Positions 1 through 5,415 of a stretch of DNA of 6,738 bases are shown here, piece after piece. The DNA is taken from positions 1 through 6,738 of the forward strand of contig DXWE01000085.1 of the NCBI GenBank assembly GCA_019417045.1, given 5' to 3'. The number at the start of each line of letters is the position of its first letter. Position 1 is the first letter of the stretch. The notes beneath the pieces were generated by a model, which was given only the letters and a program-made list of their open reading frames with translations, was not told the origin of the DNA and made no database searches. The stretch comes from Oscillospiraceae bacterium (GTDB taxonomy: Bacteria > Bacillota > Clostridia > Oscillospirales > Acutalibacteraceae). The translations under genes and the position numbers were made by a program.

Positions 1-19
1 ATTTTATCGGGGTTTTTCG

Positions 20-42
20 GGAACATATCTTTTTTATGTTCC
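20..42 (-). terminator. hairpin just downstream of tRNA-Ser, weak terminator candidate
   Basis: A perfect 8-bp inverted repeat (GGAACATA at 20-27, TATGTTCC at 35-42) encloses a 7-nt loop and begins 5 nt after the tRNA CCA end in the direction of tRNA transcription. It could end the tRNA transcript or guide 3' processing. There is no U-rich tract after it on the minus strand, where the next bases read CGAAAAACCCC, so it is not a textbook intrinsic terminator. No other gene is visible in positions 1-47. Confidence 0.3.
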
Positions 43-47
43 TATTA

Positions 48-140
48 TGGCGGAGAAGGAGGGATTCGAACCCTCGAACCGCTTGTAACGGTTACACGAT
101 TTCCAATCGTGCGCGCTCGACCGGGCTACGCGACTTCTCC
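48..140 (-). tRNA. tRNA-Ser(GGA) with encoded CCA end
   Basis: On the minus strand the sequence folds as a class II (long variable arm) tRNA. The 7-bp acceptor stem is GGAGAAG paired with CTTCTCC (52-58). The anticodon stem CACGA/TCGTG carries loop TTGGAAA, giving anticodon GGA, which reads the serine codons UCC and UCU. The variable arm is long, with AACCG/CGGTT pairing as expected for serine tRNAs. The T arm at 59-75 has the TTCGAAT loop closed by GAGGG/CCCTC. Discriminator G (51) is followed by a gene-encoded CCA at 48-50. The gene is 93 nt with CCA and is read from its own promoter at 171-199. The serine assignment is secure from the anticodon plus the long variable arm. Confidence 0.97.
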
Positions 141-150
141 TCATACCGGC

Positions 151-164
151 GTCTCTGCTGAGAC
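151..164 (-). other. small hairpin in the tRNA 5' leader
   Basis: GTCTC and GAGAC arms (5 bp) enclose a 4-nt loop, TGCT on the plus strand. The element begins about 7 nt after the tRNA promoter -10 box, so it would lie at the extreme 5' end of the roughly 23-nt pre-tRNA leader. It may only be a structural feature removed by RNase P. Function is unknown. Confidence 0.3.
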
Positions 165-170
165 TCACCC

Positions 171-199
171 ATTATACAGAATCCTTTTGGAAAAATCAA
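171..199 (-). promoter_or_regulatory. sigma-A promoter of tRNA-Ser
   Basis: Read on the minus strand, a -35 box TTGATT (194-199) and a consensus -10 box TATAAT (171-176) are separated by exactly 17 bp. The expected start is near 163-165, about 24 nt upstream of the mature tRNA 5' end. It lies in the 94-bp gap between the glycosyltransferase stop and the tRNA, so the tRNA does not depend on read-through from the glycosyltransferase gene. I see no clear terminator for the glycosyltransferase in this gap; only a 4-bp hairpin (202-212) is present. Confidence 0.85.
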
Positions 200-234
200 G
201 GGGGATACTCCCATTTTTCCCGATTTTGCAAAAA

Positions 235-1395
235 TTATTTGCCGCCGTGCAGGATCTCCTCATACCGGGCAAAGGCGCGCGCCACTGCCGTGTCCCATGA
301 CAGGTACAGCTGTTCGCCGGCCGCTTTCCCCACCTGCCGCAACGTCTCCCGGTCGGCACAGGCGTCCAGAATCGCCTGCCCGCAGGAGAGCGGCGTCTCC
401 TCTGCCAGAAAGGCGTTGACCCGGTTGACGGCACCCTCCGCAGCACAGCTGCCGCGGATGAGCAGTGCGGGACACTCACATGCGGCCGCCTCCTTCACGA
501 CTATACCGGAGGTATCGTAGGTGGAGGGGAACAAAAACAGGTCCGCAAGCGTGTAATACGCGCGCAGGCGTTCCCGGTCGAACACGGGCCCGGTGAACCG
601 GACCTGTTCGCTAAGCCCCAGGCTGTCGGAATACGCCCGGATCTCCTGCAAATCCACCCCGTCCCCCACCATCAGCAGGCGAAACGGCAGGCCGCGCCGT
701 TTGGCCAGATGGACCGCATCGAGGATCAACTTGGTGTTTTTATACCACATCATGCGCCCGACAAACAGGAAGATGGGACAGTCCTCGGGTAGCCCATGTG
801 CCTCCCGCAAAGCCTGTGCCGTGTCCGCCGGCGCCTTGCCATAGGCAAAATCCGTGCCGTTTTCCATCACCCGGCAGGGCCCCTCGTAGCCGAGAGCGCG
901 CAGGGACTGAATACAGGTTTTGGTGACCGCCCACACCTCGTCCGCCTGTTGGATATTGTGCCGGACAAACCGCAGTGCCACCGCCTGAGCGCCGCGGGAA
1001 TGCAGCCGCTTGCGGATATCGATATCGAATTTGGTGTGGTAGGTGAGCACCGTCGGAATGTCGCGGAACCGGTTGACATTGTTCGCAAGCACCGAGGAGG
1101 CAAACGGCGCGTGGATATGGAGCAAATCGAAATGCTGCTGCCGGAGCTGGTGGATCGTGAGCGGAGAAAAGGCAAATCCTGCGCGGTAGCCGAGCTTTTT
1201 CTCCACCGGCAGGGAAGAATAGCGGTGCACCTCAAAGGGATAGTTGTCCACCACATCTTTATACGACGGCGTCACCACCGTGACATCGCAGTGATTTTTC
1301 TGCAGCACGGCGGCGTAATTCTTGACCACCTGTGCCACACCGTCGATCATCGGGGGGAATGAGTCGTTGAACTGGGCAATGTGCAGCCGTGACAT
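235..1395 (-). CDS. GT4-family glycosyltransferase (group 1), possible glycolipid synthase
   Basis: A 386-residue GT-B fold glycosyltransferase, predicted to transfer a sugar from a nucleotide-sugar donor at the cytoplasmic membrane face. The N-terminal acceptor half carries IAQFNDSFPPMIDGVAQVV (residues 7-25), the Gly/Asp entry loop typical of GT4 enzymes related to diacylglycerol glucosyltransferases, then LLHIHAPF (91-98) and LTYHTKFD (117-124). The C-terminal donor half carries FVGRMMWYKN (211-220), LLMVGDGVD (240-248) and FPSTYDTSGIVVKEA (289-303). In that last block the usual E-x7-E donor signature reads D294-x7-E302. The reading frame stays open to 1608, but the start at 1395 is chosen because AAAGGAGG lies 6 nt upstream, the N-terminus begins at the conserved first strand, and a promoter sits between 1395 and the longer starts. 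The gene is monocistronic on present evidence and diverges from hprK. A mannosyl- or glucosyltransferase acting on lipid or polysaccharide is equally possible; the substrate cannot be read from sequence. Confidence 0.9.
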   Translation of the reverse strand: MSRLHIAQFNDSFPPMIDGVAQVVKNYAAVLQKNHCDVTVVTPSYKDVVDNYPFEVHRYSSLPVEKKLGYRAGFAFSPLTIHQLRQQHFDLLHIHAPFASSVLANNVNRFRDIPTVLTYHTKFDIDIRKRLHSRGAQAVALRFVRHNIQQADEVWAVTKTCIQSLRALGYEGPCRVMENGTDFAYGKAPADTAQALREAHGLPEDCPIFLFVGRMMWYKNTKLILDAVHLAKRRGLPFRLLMVGDGVDLQEIRAYSDSLGLSEQVRFTGPVFDRERLRAYYTLADLFLFPSTYDTSGIVVKEAAACECPALLIRGSCAAEGAVNRVNAFLAEETPLSCGQAILDACADRETLRQVGKAAGEQLYLSWDTAVARAFARYEEILHGGK

Positions 1396-1401
1396 ACGCC
1401 G

Positions 1402-1409
1402 CCTCCTTT
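1402..1409 (-). promoter_or_regulatory. ribosome binding site fixing the glycosyltransferase start
   Basis: AAAGGAGG on the minus strand, 6 nt upstream of the ATG at 1395. It decides the start against longer in-frame candidates up to 1608, which lie upstream of the predicted promoter and have no comparable site. Confidence 0.85.
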
Positions 1410-1429
1410 CGTGCCGCTTTTCTCTCTCA

Positions 1430-1458
1430 ATTATACACACATTTTTTCTGTCGATCAA
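1430..1458 (-). promoter_or_regulatory. sigma-A promoter of the glycosyltransferase gene
   Basis: On the minus strand, TTGATC (1453-1458) and TATAAT (1430-1435) are 17 bp apart, with a start expected near 1423. This gives a leader of about 28 nt containing the Shine-Dalgarno site. It is back-to-back with the hprK promoter: the two -35 boxes are 25 bp apart, close enough for a protein bound between them to affect both. Confidence 0.8.
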
Positions 1459-1483
1459 GAGGGAGGCGCCGCGTGAAAAAGAT

Positions 1484-1512
1484 TTTACAAACCGGACAAA
1501 AGCATGTATAAT
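1484..1512 (+). promoter_or_regulatory. sigma-A promoter of the hprK-ROK-murB-whiA operon
   Basis: TTTACA (1484-1489) and TATAAT (1507-1512) are separated by 17 bp on the plus strand; transcription should start near 1519. It is the only promoter-like sequence I recognise upstream of the four plus-strand genes. With 25-26 bp gaps inside the cluster, it probably drives all of them. Confidence 0.8.
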
Positions 1513-1520
1513 GGGATCGG

Positions 1521-1545
1521 CGGGAAAAGCATATTTTTCTTCCCG
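1521..1545 (+). other. hairpin at the 5' end of the hprK leader
   Basis: CGGGAA (1521-1526) pairs with TTCCCG (1540-1545), with two further A-T pairs possible past a bulged C at 1539. The stem begins within a few nucleotides of the predicted transcript start, where hairpins can protect mRNA from 5'-end decay. No U-tract follows, so it is not a terminator or attenuator by itself. Confidence 0.4.
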
Positions 1546-1555
1546 GTGTAATACT

Positions 1556-1564
1556 AAAGAGGTG
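1556..1564 (+). promoter_or_regulatory. ribosome binding site fixing the hprK start
   Basis: AAAGAGGTG lies 6 nt before the ATG at 1571. The reading frame is open upstream to at least 1322, but that extension runs over the divergent promoter region and lacks family similarity, so 1571 is preferred. Confidence 0.75.
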
Positions 1565-1570
1565 TGGCGC

Positions 1571-2536
1571 ATGGAAAAGACGTTTACCGTTCCCCTGTCG
1601 GAGATCATCCAGGAGATGGGGTTTCAGGAGATCTACCTGCCGTGCGACGCCAAGGAGATCCTGGTCGGGAGCTGTGAGGTCAACCGGCCGGGGCTGGCGC
1701 TCAGCGGGTTTTTCGAGTATTTTGACAACGATCGGATCCAGATCCTGGGGAAGAGTGAATTCGGGTTTTTGTCCGATCTGACGTTGAAGGTCCGGGAAAA
1801 GCGGCTGGAGGGGCTCGTCTCCCAAATGCCGGTCGCGATCCTGGTCACACGCAATCTGGAGATCTATCCGGAGCTCAAATCCCTGTGCGAGCAATACGGT
1901 GTACCGCTGTTGCAGTCGGGGGACAGCACCTCCTCCTGCATGGCGGCACTGATCGCCTATCTCAACGTACAGCTCGCGCCGCGTGTGACCCGGCACGGCG
2001 TGCTGGTCGAGGTATATGGGGAAGGGGTACTACTGCTCGGGGACAGTGGGATCGGCAAGAGCGAGACCGCAATCGAGCTGGTCAAGCGGGGGCATCGGCT
2101 GATCGCGGACGACGCGGTGGAGATCCGCCGGGTGTCGAACAAGACGCTGGTCGGCACCGCACCGGACAATATCCGCCACTTTATCGAGCTGCGCGGCGTC
2201 GGGATCGTCAATGCGCGCCGCATCTTCGGTATGGGCGCGGTCAAGCTGACCGAGAAGATCGACATGGCCATCAAACTGGAGGCGTGGTCACCGGAGAATA
2301 CCTATGACCGGATGGGGCTGGAGAACGAATATATGGAGATCCTCGGGATCACCGTGCCGCAGGTGACGATTCCGATCAAACCGGGCCGAAACCTGGCGAT
2401 TATCACCGAGGTGGCAGCCATGAACAACCGGCAGAAGAAGATGGGCTATAACGCCGCGCAGGAGCTGATGAAGAATCTCGGGATGACCGATGGGCTCCCG
2501 ACCCCCAGCATGCAGGCGGAATGGGATAAATTTTAA
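1571..2536 (+). CDS. hprK: HPr(Ser) kinase/phosphorylase
   Basis: A 321-residue bifunctional sensor enzyme of Firmicutes carbon catabolite control, close to the usual length of about 310. In the cytoplasm it phosphorylates Ser46 of HPr with ATP or PPi, and reverses this by phosphorolysis. Visible marks: an N-terminal regulatory domain (about 1-130); the conserved R141-H142-G before the P-loop; Walker A GDSGIGKS (157-164); LIADD (177-181) with the two conserved aspartates; the family signature ELRGVGIVNARRIFGMGAV (206-224); the TYDRMG segment (244-249); and the IPIKPGRN loop (267-274) associated with phosphorolysis, followed by EVAAMN. All catalytic elements look intact, so both activities are expected. 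It is first in the operon; the ROK kinase starts 26 bp after its stop. PTS genes and HPr itself are not in the window. Confidence 0.98.
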   Translation: MEKTFTVPLSEIIQEMGFQEIYLPCDAKEILVGSCEVNRPGLALSGFFEYFDNDRIQILGKSEFGFLSDLTLKVREKRLEGLVSQMPVAILVTRNLEIYPELKSLCEQYGVPLLQSGDSTSSCMAALIAYLNVQLAPRVTRHGVLVEVYGEGVLLLGDSGIGKSETAIELVKRGHRLIADDAVEIRRVSNKTLVGTAPDNIRHFIELRGVGIVNARRIFGMGAVKLTEKIDMAIKLEAWSPENTYDRMGLENEYMEILGITVPQVTIPIKPGRNLAIITEVAAMNNRQKKMGYNAAQELMKNLGMTDGLPTPSMQAEWDKF

Positions 2537-2562
2537 TTACAGCAGGAAAGGACGACACAACC

Positions 2563-3513
2563 ATGTACAGAATCGGAATTGATCTCGGCGGCACGTTTAT
2601 CAAGGCGGGTGTGGTGGACGAGAACTACCGCATTGTGGGGACGGCCGCCTGCCCGACCGCGCTGCCGCGCCCGGCCGACGAGATCATCGCGGATATGGCA
2701 CGTATGGCAAAAGAGGCGGTGGGGAACGCCGGCTCGGGAGTCACGATGGAGGAGGTCGCGGGAGTGGGAGTCGGCAGCCCCGGCACCTGCAACCAGGAGA
2801 CCGGCGCGGTCGAGTATTCCTGCAACCTCGGGTTTAACAACGAGCCGGTGTGCGACAAGCTCGGCCGGCTGCTCGGCAAGCCGGTGCACATTGAAAACGA
2901 CGCGAACGCCGCCGCCTACGGGGAGGCGCTCGCGGGCGCGGGCAAAGGGACAAAAGACTGTATCTGTGTCACGCTTGGCACCGGTGTCGGCGGCGGGATC
3001 ATCATCGACGGGAAGATCTATGGCGGGATGAACTACGCCGCCGGGGAACTGGGGCACACGGTCATCGTCATGGGCGGCGAGCCCTGCGGCTGCGGCAGAC
3101 AGGGGTGCTGGGAGGCATATGCGTCTGTCACCGGGCTGATCCGGCAGACGCGGCGCGCGATGGAGGCGCATCCCGAGAGCCTGATGTGGAAAGAGGCCCC
3201 AACCCTCGAGGAGGTCAATGGGCGCACCTCGTTCGACGCGATGCGCGCGGGGGACCCGACGGCGAAAGAGGTGGTGGACCAGTATATTCGCTATATCGGC
3301 TGCGGGCTGACCGACATGATCAACATCTTCCAGCCGGAGGTGTTGTGCATCGGCGGCGCGATCAGCAAGGAGGGCGACACGCTGCTCAAGCCGCTGCAGG
3401 CATATGTGGAGCGGGAGCGGTACAGCAAGAACAGCGAGAGACAGACGCGCATCTGCCGGGCGCAGCTCGGCAACGACGCGGGGATCATCGGGGCCGCGTA
3501 TCTCGGGGCCTGA
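2563..3513 (+). CDS. ROK-family sugar kinase, probable glucokinase
   Basis: A 316-residue ROK (repressor, ORF, kinase) protein of the kinase type: it starts directly at the ATPase fold, with no N-terminal helix-turn-helix. It probably phosphorylates a hexose, most likely glucose, at the 6-OH using ATP in the cytoplasm. Motifs in order: phosphate-binding DLGGT (7-11); the sugar-site segment ENDANAAAYGEA (111-122) with catalytic D113; LGTGVGGG (138-145); GELGH (161-165); the zinc-binding CGCGRQGCWE (175-184), in which C175, C177 and C182 with H165 are the expected ligands; and adenosine-site GGAI (264-267). The ATG at 2563 has AGGAAAGGA 10 nt upstream. It sits between hprK and murB, with a 26-bp gap on each side. 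The pairing with hprK fits sugar uptake by non-PTS routes, which need an ATP-dependent kinase. N-acetylglucosamine, mannose or allose kinase activity cannot be excluded, so no symbol is assigned (glcK would be the usual name). Confidence 0.92.
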   Translation: MYRIGIDLGGTFIKAGVVDENYRIVGTAACPTALPRPADEIIADMARMAKEAVGNAGSGVTMEEVAGVGVGSPGTCNQETGAVEYSCNLGFNNEPVCDKLGRLLGKPVHIENDANAAAYGEALAGAGKGTKDCICVTLGTGVGGGIIIDGKIYGGMNYAAGELGHTVIVMGGEPCGCGRQGCWEAYASVTGLIRQTRRAMEAHPESLMWKEAPTLEEVNGRTSFDAMRAGDPTAKEVVDQYIRYIGCGLTDMINIFQPEVLCIGGAISKEGDTLLKPLQAYVERERYSKNSERQTRICRAQLGNDAGIIGAAYLGA

Positions 3514-3539
3514 AACCATAGACGGCGGGAGGAGACGGC

Positions 3540-4457
3540 ATGGCCGCACGGCTGAGAGAGCGGGCACAGGAGCTGGGATGTCAAACGGTGGAAGGGGCGC
3601 GTCTGTCCGCCTATACGACGTTTAGGATCGGCGGGCCGGGGCCGCTGCTGATAACCCCCCCGCCTGCCGCGCTGCCGGCGCTGCTCGACGCCTGCAAGGA
3701 GGAAGGGCGGCCGACGCTGCTGCTGGGCAACGGCTCCAACCTGCTGGTCAGCGACGACGGGCTGGACGGGGTGGCAATCCGGCTGGATGCGGCGGAACAG
3801 CCGGTTTTGCGCGGGACGACGGAGATCGTCTGTCCGGCGGGCTTGGCGCTGAAGTCGCTCTGCCGGTTTGCGCGTGACCGGGGGCTGGCCGGACTGGAAT
3901 TTGCCTTCGGGATCCCCGGCACGGTGGGCGGCGGCGTGTTCATGAATGCGGGCGCGTACGGTGGAGAGCTGCGGGACGTGGTGCGCACCGTGACCGTGCT
4001 GACCGCCGCGGGTGCGGTGGAGGAATGGCCGGCGGAGCGGATGGCGTTTGCCTATCGGCACAGCGCGCTGATGGAGGAAGGCGGCGTGGTGCTGCGGGCG
4101 GTATTCTCCCTGCGGCCGGACGACCCGGCGGCCATCACCGCCCGGATGGAGGAATTTTTGCGCCGGCGGCGGGAGAAACAGCCGCTCGAATACCCGAGTG
4201 CCGGCAGCTTTTTCAAACGGCCTCCCGGCGGGTACGCCGGGGCGTTGATCGAACAGTGCGGCCTCAAGGGATTCCGCGTGGGGGACGCGCAGGTGAGCGA
4301 AAAACACGCGGGGTTTGTGGTCAACCGCGGGCAGGCCACCTGCCGCGAAGTGCGCGCGCTGGCGGCAGAGGTGCGCCGTCGGGTTCTGGACCAGACGGGA
4401 GTGGCGCTCGAGCCGGAGGTGCGGCTGCTTGGCGCCCGGTGGGACGACCCCGTGTGA
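3540..4457 (+). CDS. murB: UDP-N-acetylmuramate dehydrogenase (MurB)
   Basis: A 305-residue FAD enzyme that reduces UDP-GlcNAc-enolpyruvate to UDP-MurNAc with NADPH, the second committed step of peptidoglycan precursor synthesis in the cytoplasm. The FAD-binding region includes TTFRIGGPG (26-34), LLGNGSNLLVSDDG (61-74), and GLEFAFGIPGTVGGGVFMNAG (118-138). The substrate/catalytic domain has YRHS (172-175) with R173, PSAGSFFKRP (219-228) with the proton-donor serine S223, and LEPEVRLLG (290-298), which carries the conserved catalytic glutamate (probably E293). The length and compact substrate domain fit the shorter type II MurB form of Gram-positive bacteria. GGGAGGAG stands 5 nt before the ATG. 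The stop precedes whiA by 25 bp, where rapZ and yvcK would normally intervene. Confidence 0.97.
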   Translation: MAARLRERAQELGCQTVEGARLSAYTTFRIGGPGPLLITPPPAALPALLDACKEEGRPTLLLGNGSNLLVSDDGLDGVAIRLDAAEQPVLRGTTEIVCPAGLALKSLCRFARDRGLAGLEFAFGIPGTVGGGVFMNAGAYGGELRDVVRTVTVLTAAGAVEEWPAERMAFAYRHSALMEEGGVVLRAVFSLRPDDPAAITARMEEFLRRRREKQPLEYPSAGSFFKRPPGGYAGALIEQCGLKGFRVGDAQVSEKHAGFVVNRGQATCREVRALAAEVRRRVLDQTGVALEPEVRLLGARWDDPV

Positions 4458-4467
4458 AATTGGCGGT

Positions 4468-4475
4468 AAAGGAGG
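4468..4475 (+). promoter_or_regulatory. ribosome binding site fixing the whiA start
   Basis: AAAGGAGG lies 7 nt before the ATG at 4483. The whiA frame is open upstream to 4315 inside murB, but the extension is a GC-rich shadow. This site and the conserved N-terminus MSFSSQVKEEL place the start at 4483. Confidence 0.85.
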
Positions 4476-4482
4476 CGGCAGG

Positions 4483-5370
4483 ATGTCCTTTTCCTCCCAG
4501 GTAAAAGAGGAGTTGACCGCGCAATTGCCCGAAAAGGCCTGCTGCCGCGCGGCGCTGCTCTATGGGCTGCTCGAGTGCGGACGGGGATTTTCCGTCCGCG
4601 ATATCTCGTTGCAGACGGAGTATGCGGCGGTGGCGCAGGTGTATACGTCGCTGCTGCAGGAGGTCTGCGGGACGGAGCCGGACCGGCAGGATGCGGGGTT
4701 TACGATCCTGTCGGTGGCGCCGGGGGCGCGCGGCCGGGTGCTGCGCCGGTTTGGGCACACCGGCACGGAGGTGGCGCTGCGGCTCAACCGCGGCAATCTG
4801 GACTGTGAGGCCTGCGCGGCGGCCTATCTGCGCGGCGCGTTCCTCGCGTGTGGCGCGGTGAGCAACCCGAGCAGCGACTATCACCTGGAATTCAACGTGC
4901 CCACTCTGTGGCTCAGCCGGGATATCCACACGCTGCTGTCGGAACTGGGGTTCACCGTCCGGCCGATCCGCCGCAAGGGGGACAATGTCCTCTATTTCAA
5001 GGACAGCGAACAGATCGAGGACTGCCTGACCCTGATCGGCGCGCCGGCGGCTTCGCTCGAGATGATGAACATCCAGATGGTCAAGGATATCCGCAACAAT
5101 GTCAACCGGGTGCAGAACTGCGAGAATGCCAATATCGACCGCACGGTCGAAGCGGCGGCTGCGCAGCTTATGGCGGTGCGCAAAATCGAGGAGCACGGCG
5201 GGCTGCAACAGCTGCCGGAGGAGCTGCGGGAACTGGCGCAGCTGCGGCGGGACAATCCGGATCTGTCGCTGCGGGAGCTTGGAGAGGCGCTCTCCACCCC
5301 GCTCAGCCGGTCGGGTGTCAACCACCGGCTGCGGCGGATTGCCGCCTTTGCGGAAAAATTGGCGCCCTGA
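4483..5370 (+). CDS. whiA: WhiA, DNA-binding regulator with LAGLIDADG-like fold
   Basis: A 295-residue WhiA protein, a non-catalytic relative of homing endonucleases fused to a helix-turn-helix domain. In actinomycetes it controls sporulation septation; in Bacillus it is nucleoid-associated and influences division and envelope functions. Seen here: the N-terminal MSFSSQVKEEL with the family cysteine pair CCRAALLYGLLE (20-31); a second LAGLIDADG-like part beginning CEACAAAYLRGAFLACGAV (108-126) with YHLEFNV (133-139); the connector NNVNRVQNCENANIDRTV (205-222); and the C-terminal helix-turn-helix with LSLRELGEAL (261-270), SRSGVNHRLRRI (275-286). It is about 20 residues shorter than the roughly 315-residue Bacillus form, with the loss apparently in the stretch around residues 60-105 between the two halves. 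Last gene of the operon, followed 3 bp later by a strong terminator. Confidence 0.97.
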   Translation: MSFSSQVKEELTAQLPEKACCRAALLYGLLECGRGFSVRDISLQTEYAAVAQVYTSLLQEVCGTEPDRQDAGFTILSVAPGARGRVLRRFGHTGTEVALRLNRGNLDCEACAAAYLRGAFLACGAVSNPSSDYHLEFNVPTLWLSRDIHTLLSELGFTVRPIRRKGDNVLYFKDSEQIEDCLTLIGAPAASLEMMNIQMVKDIRNNVNRVQNCENANIDRTVEAAAAQLMAVRKIEEHGGLQQLPEELRELAQLRRDNPDLSLRELGEALSTPLSRSGVNHRLRRIAAFAEKLAP

Positions 5371-5373
5371 TAC

Positions 5374-5407
5374 AAAAGCCGCCGGGAACAGATCCGGCGG
5401 CTTTTTT
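5374..5407 (+). terminator. intrinsic terminator between convergent whiA and the GtrA-domain gene
   Basis: A perfect 12-bp stem (5374-5385 with 5394-5405, GC-rich core GCCGCCGG/CCGGCGGC) and an 8-nt loop are followed by a run of six T (5402-5407) on the plus strand: a textbook Rho-independent terminator starting 3 bp after the whiA stop. The A-rich left arm gives TTTT on the minus strand, so it may also stop transcription from the opposing gene ending at 5416. Confidence 0.95.
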
Positions 5408-5415
5408 CTAATATT

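Noticed and set aside
202..212. GGGA-TAC-TCCC hairpin as terminator of the glycosyltransferase gene
   Set aside because: Only 4 bp of stem with no immediate U-tract on the minus strand, and it sits directly beside the tRNA promoter -35 box.
1474..1487. cre-like sequence (TGAAAAAGATTTTA) touching the hprK -35 box
   Set aside because: It lacks the central CpG and the second conserved C of CcpA operators; AT-rich sequence near a promoter can give this by chance.
1396..1608. N-terminal extension of the glycosyltransferase up to 1608
   Set aside because: It would run through both divergent promoters and the start of hprK and has no family similarity. AAAGGAGG before 1395 gives the real start.
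2533..3567. 344-codon open frame on the minus strand opposite the ROK kinase
   Set aside because: It is a codon-position shadow of a GC-rich gene: Arg/Pro/Ala-rich with no recognisable motif and no ribosome binding site. The plus strand has clear ROK motifs throughout.
3291..4307. 338-codon minus-strand open frame opposite murB
   Set aside because: Low-complexity Arg/Gln/His/Pro-rich shadow spanning parts of two confirmed genes; no motif and no start signal.
4321..5325. 334-codon minus-strand open frame opposite whiA
   Set aside because: Same shadow pattern; whiA on the plus strand is unambiguous.
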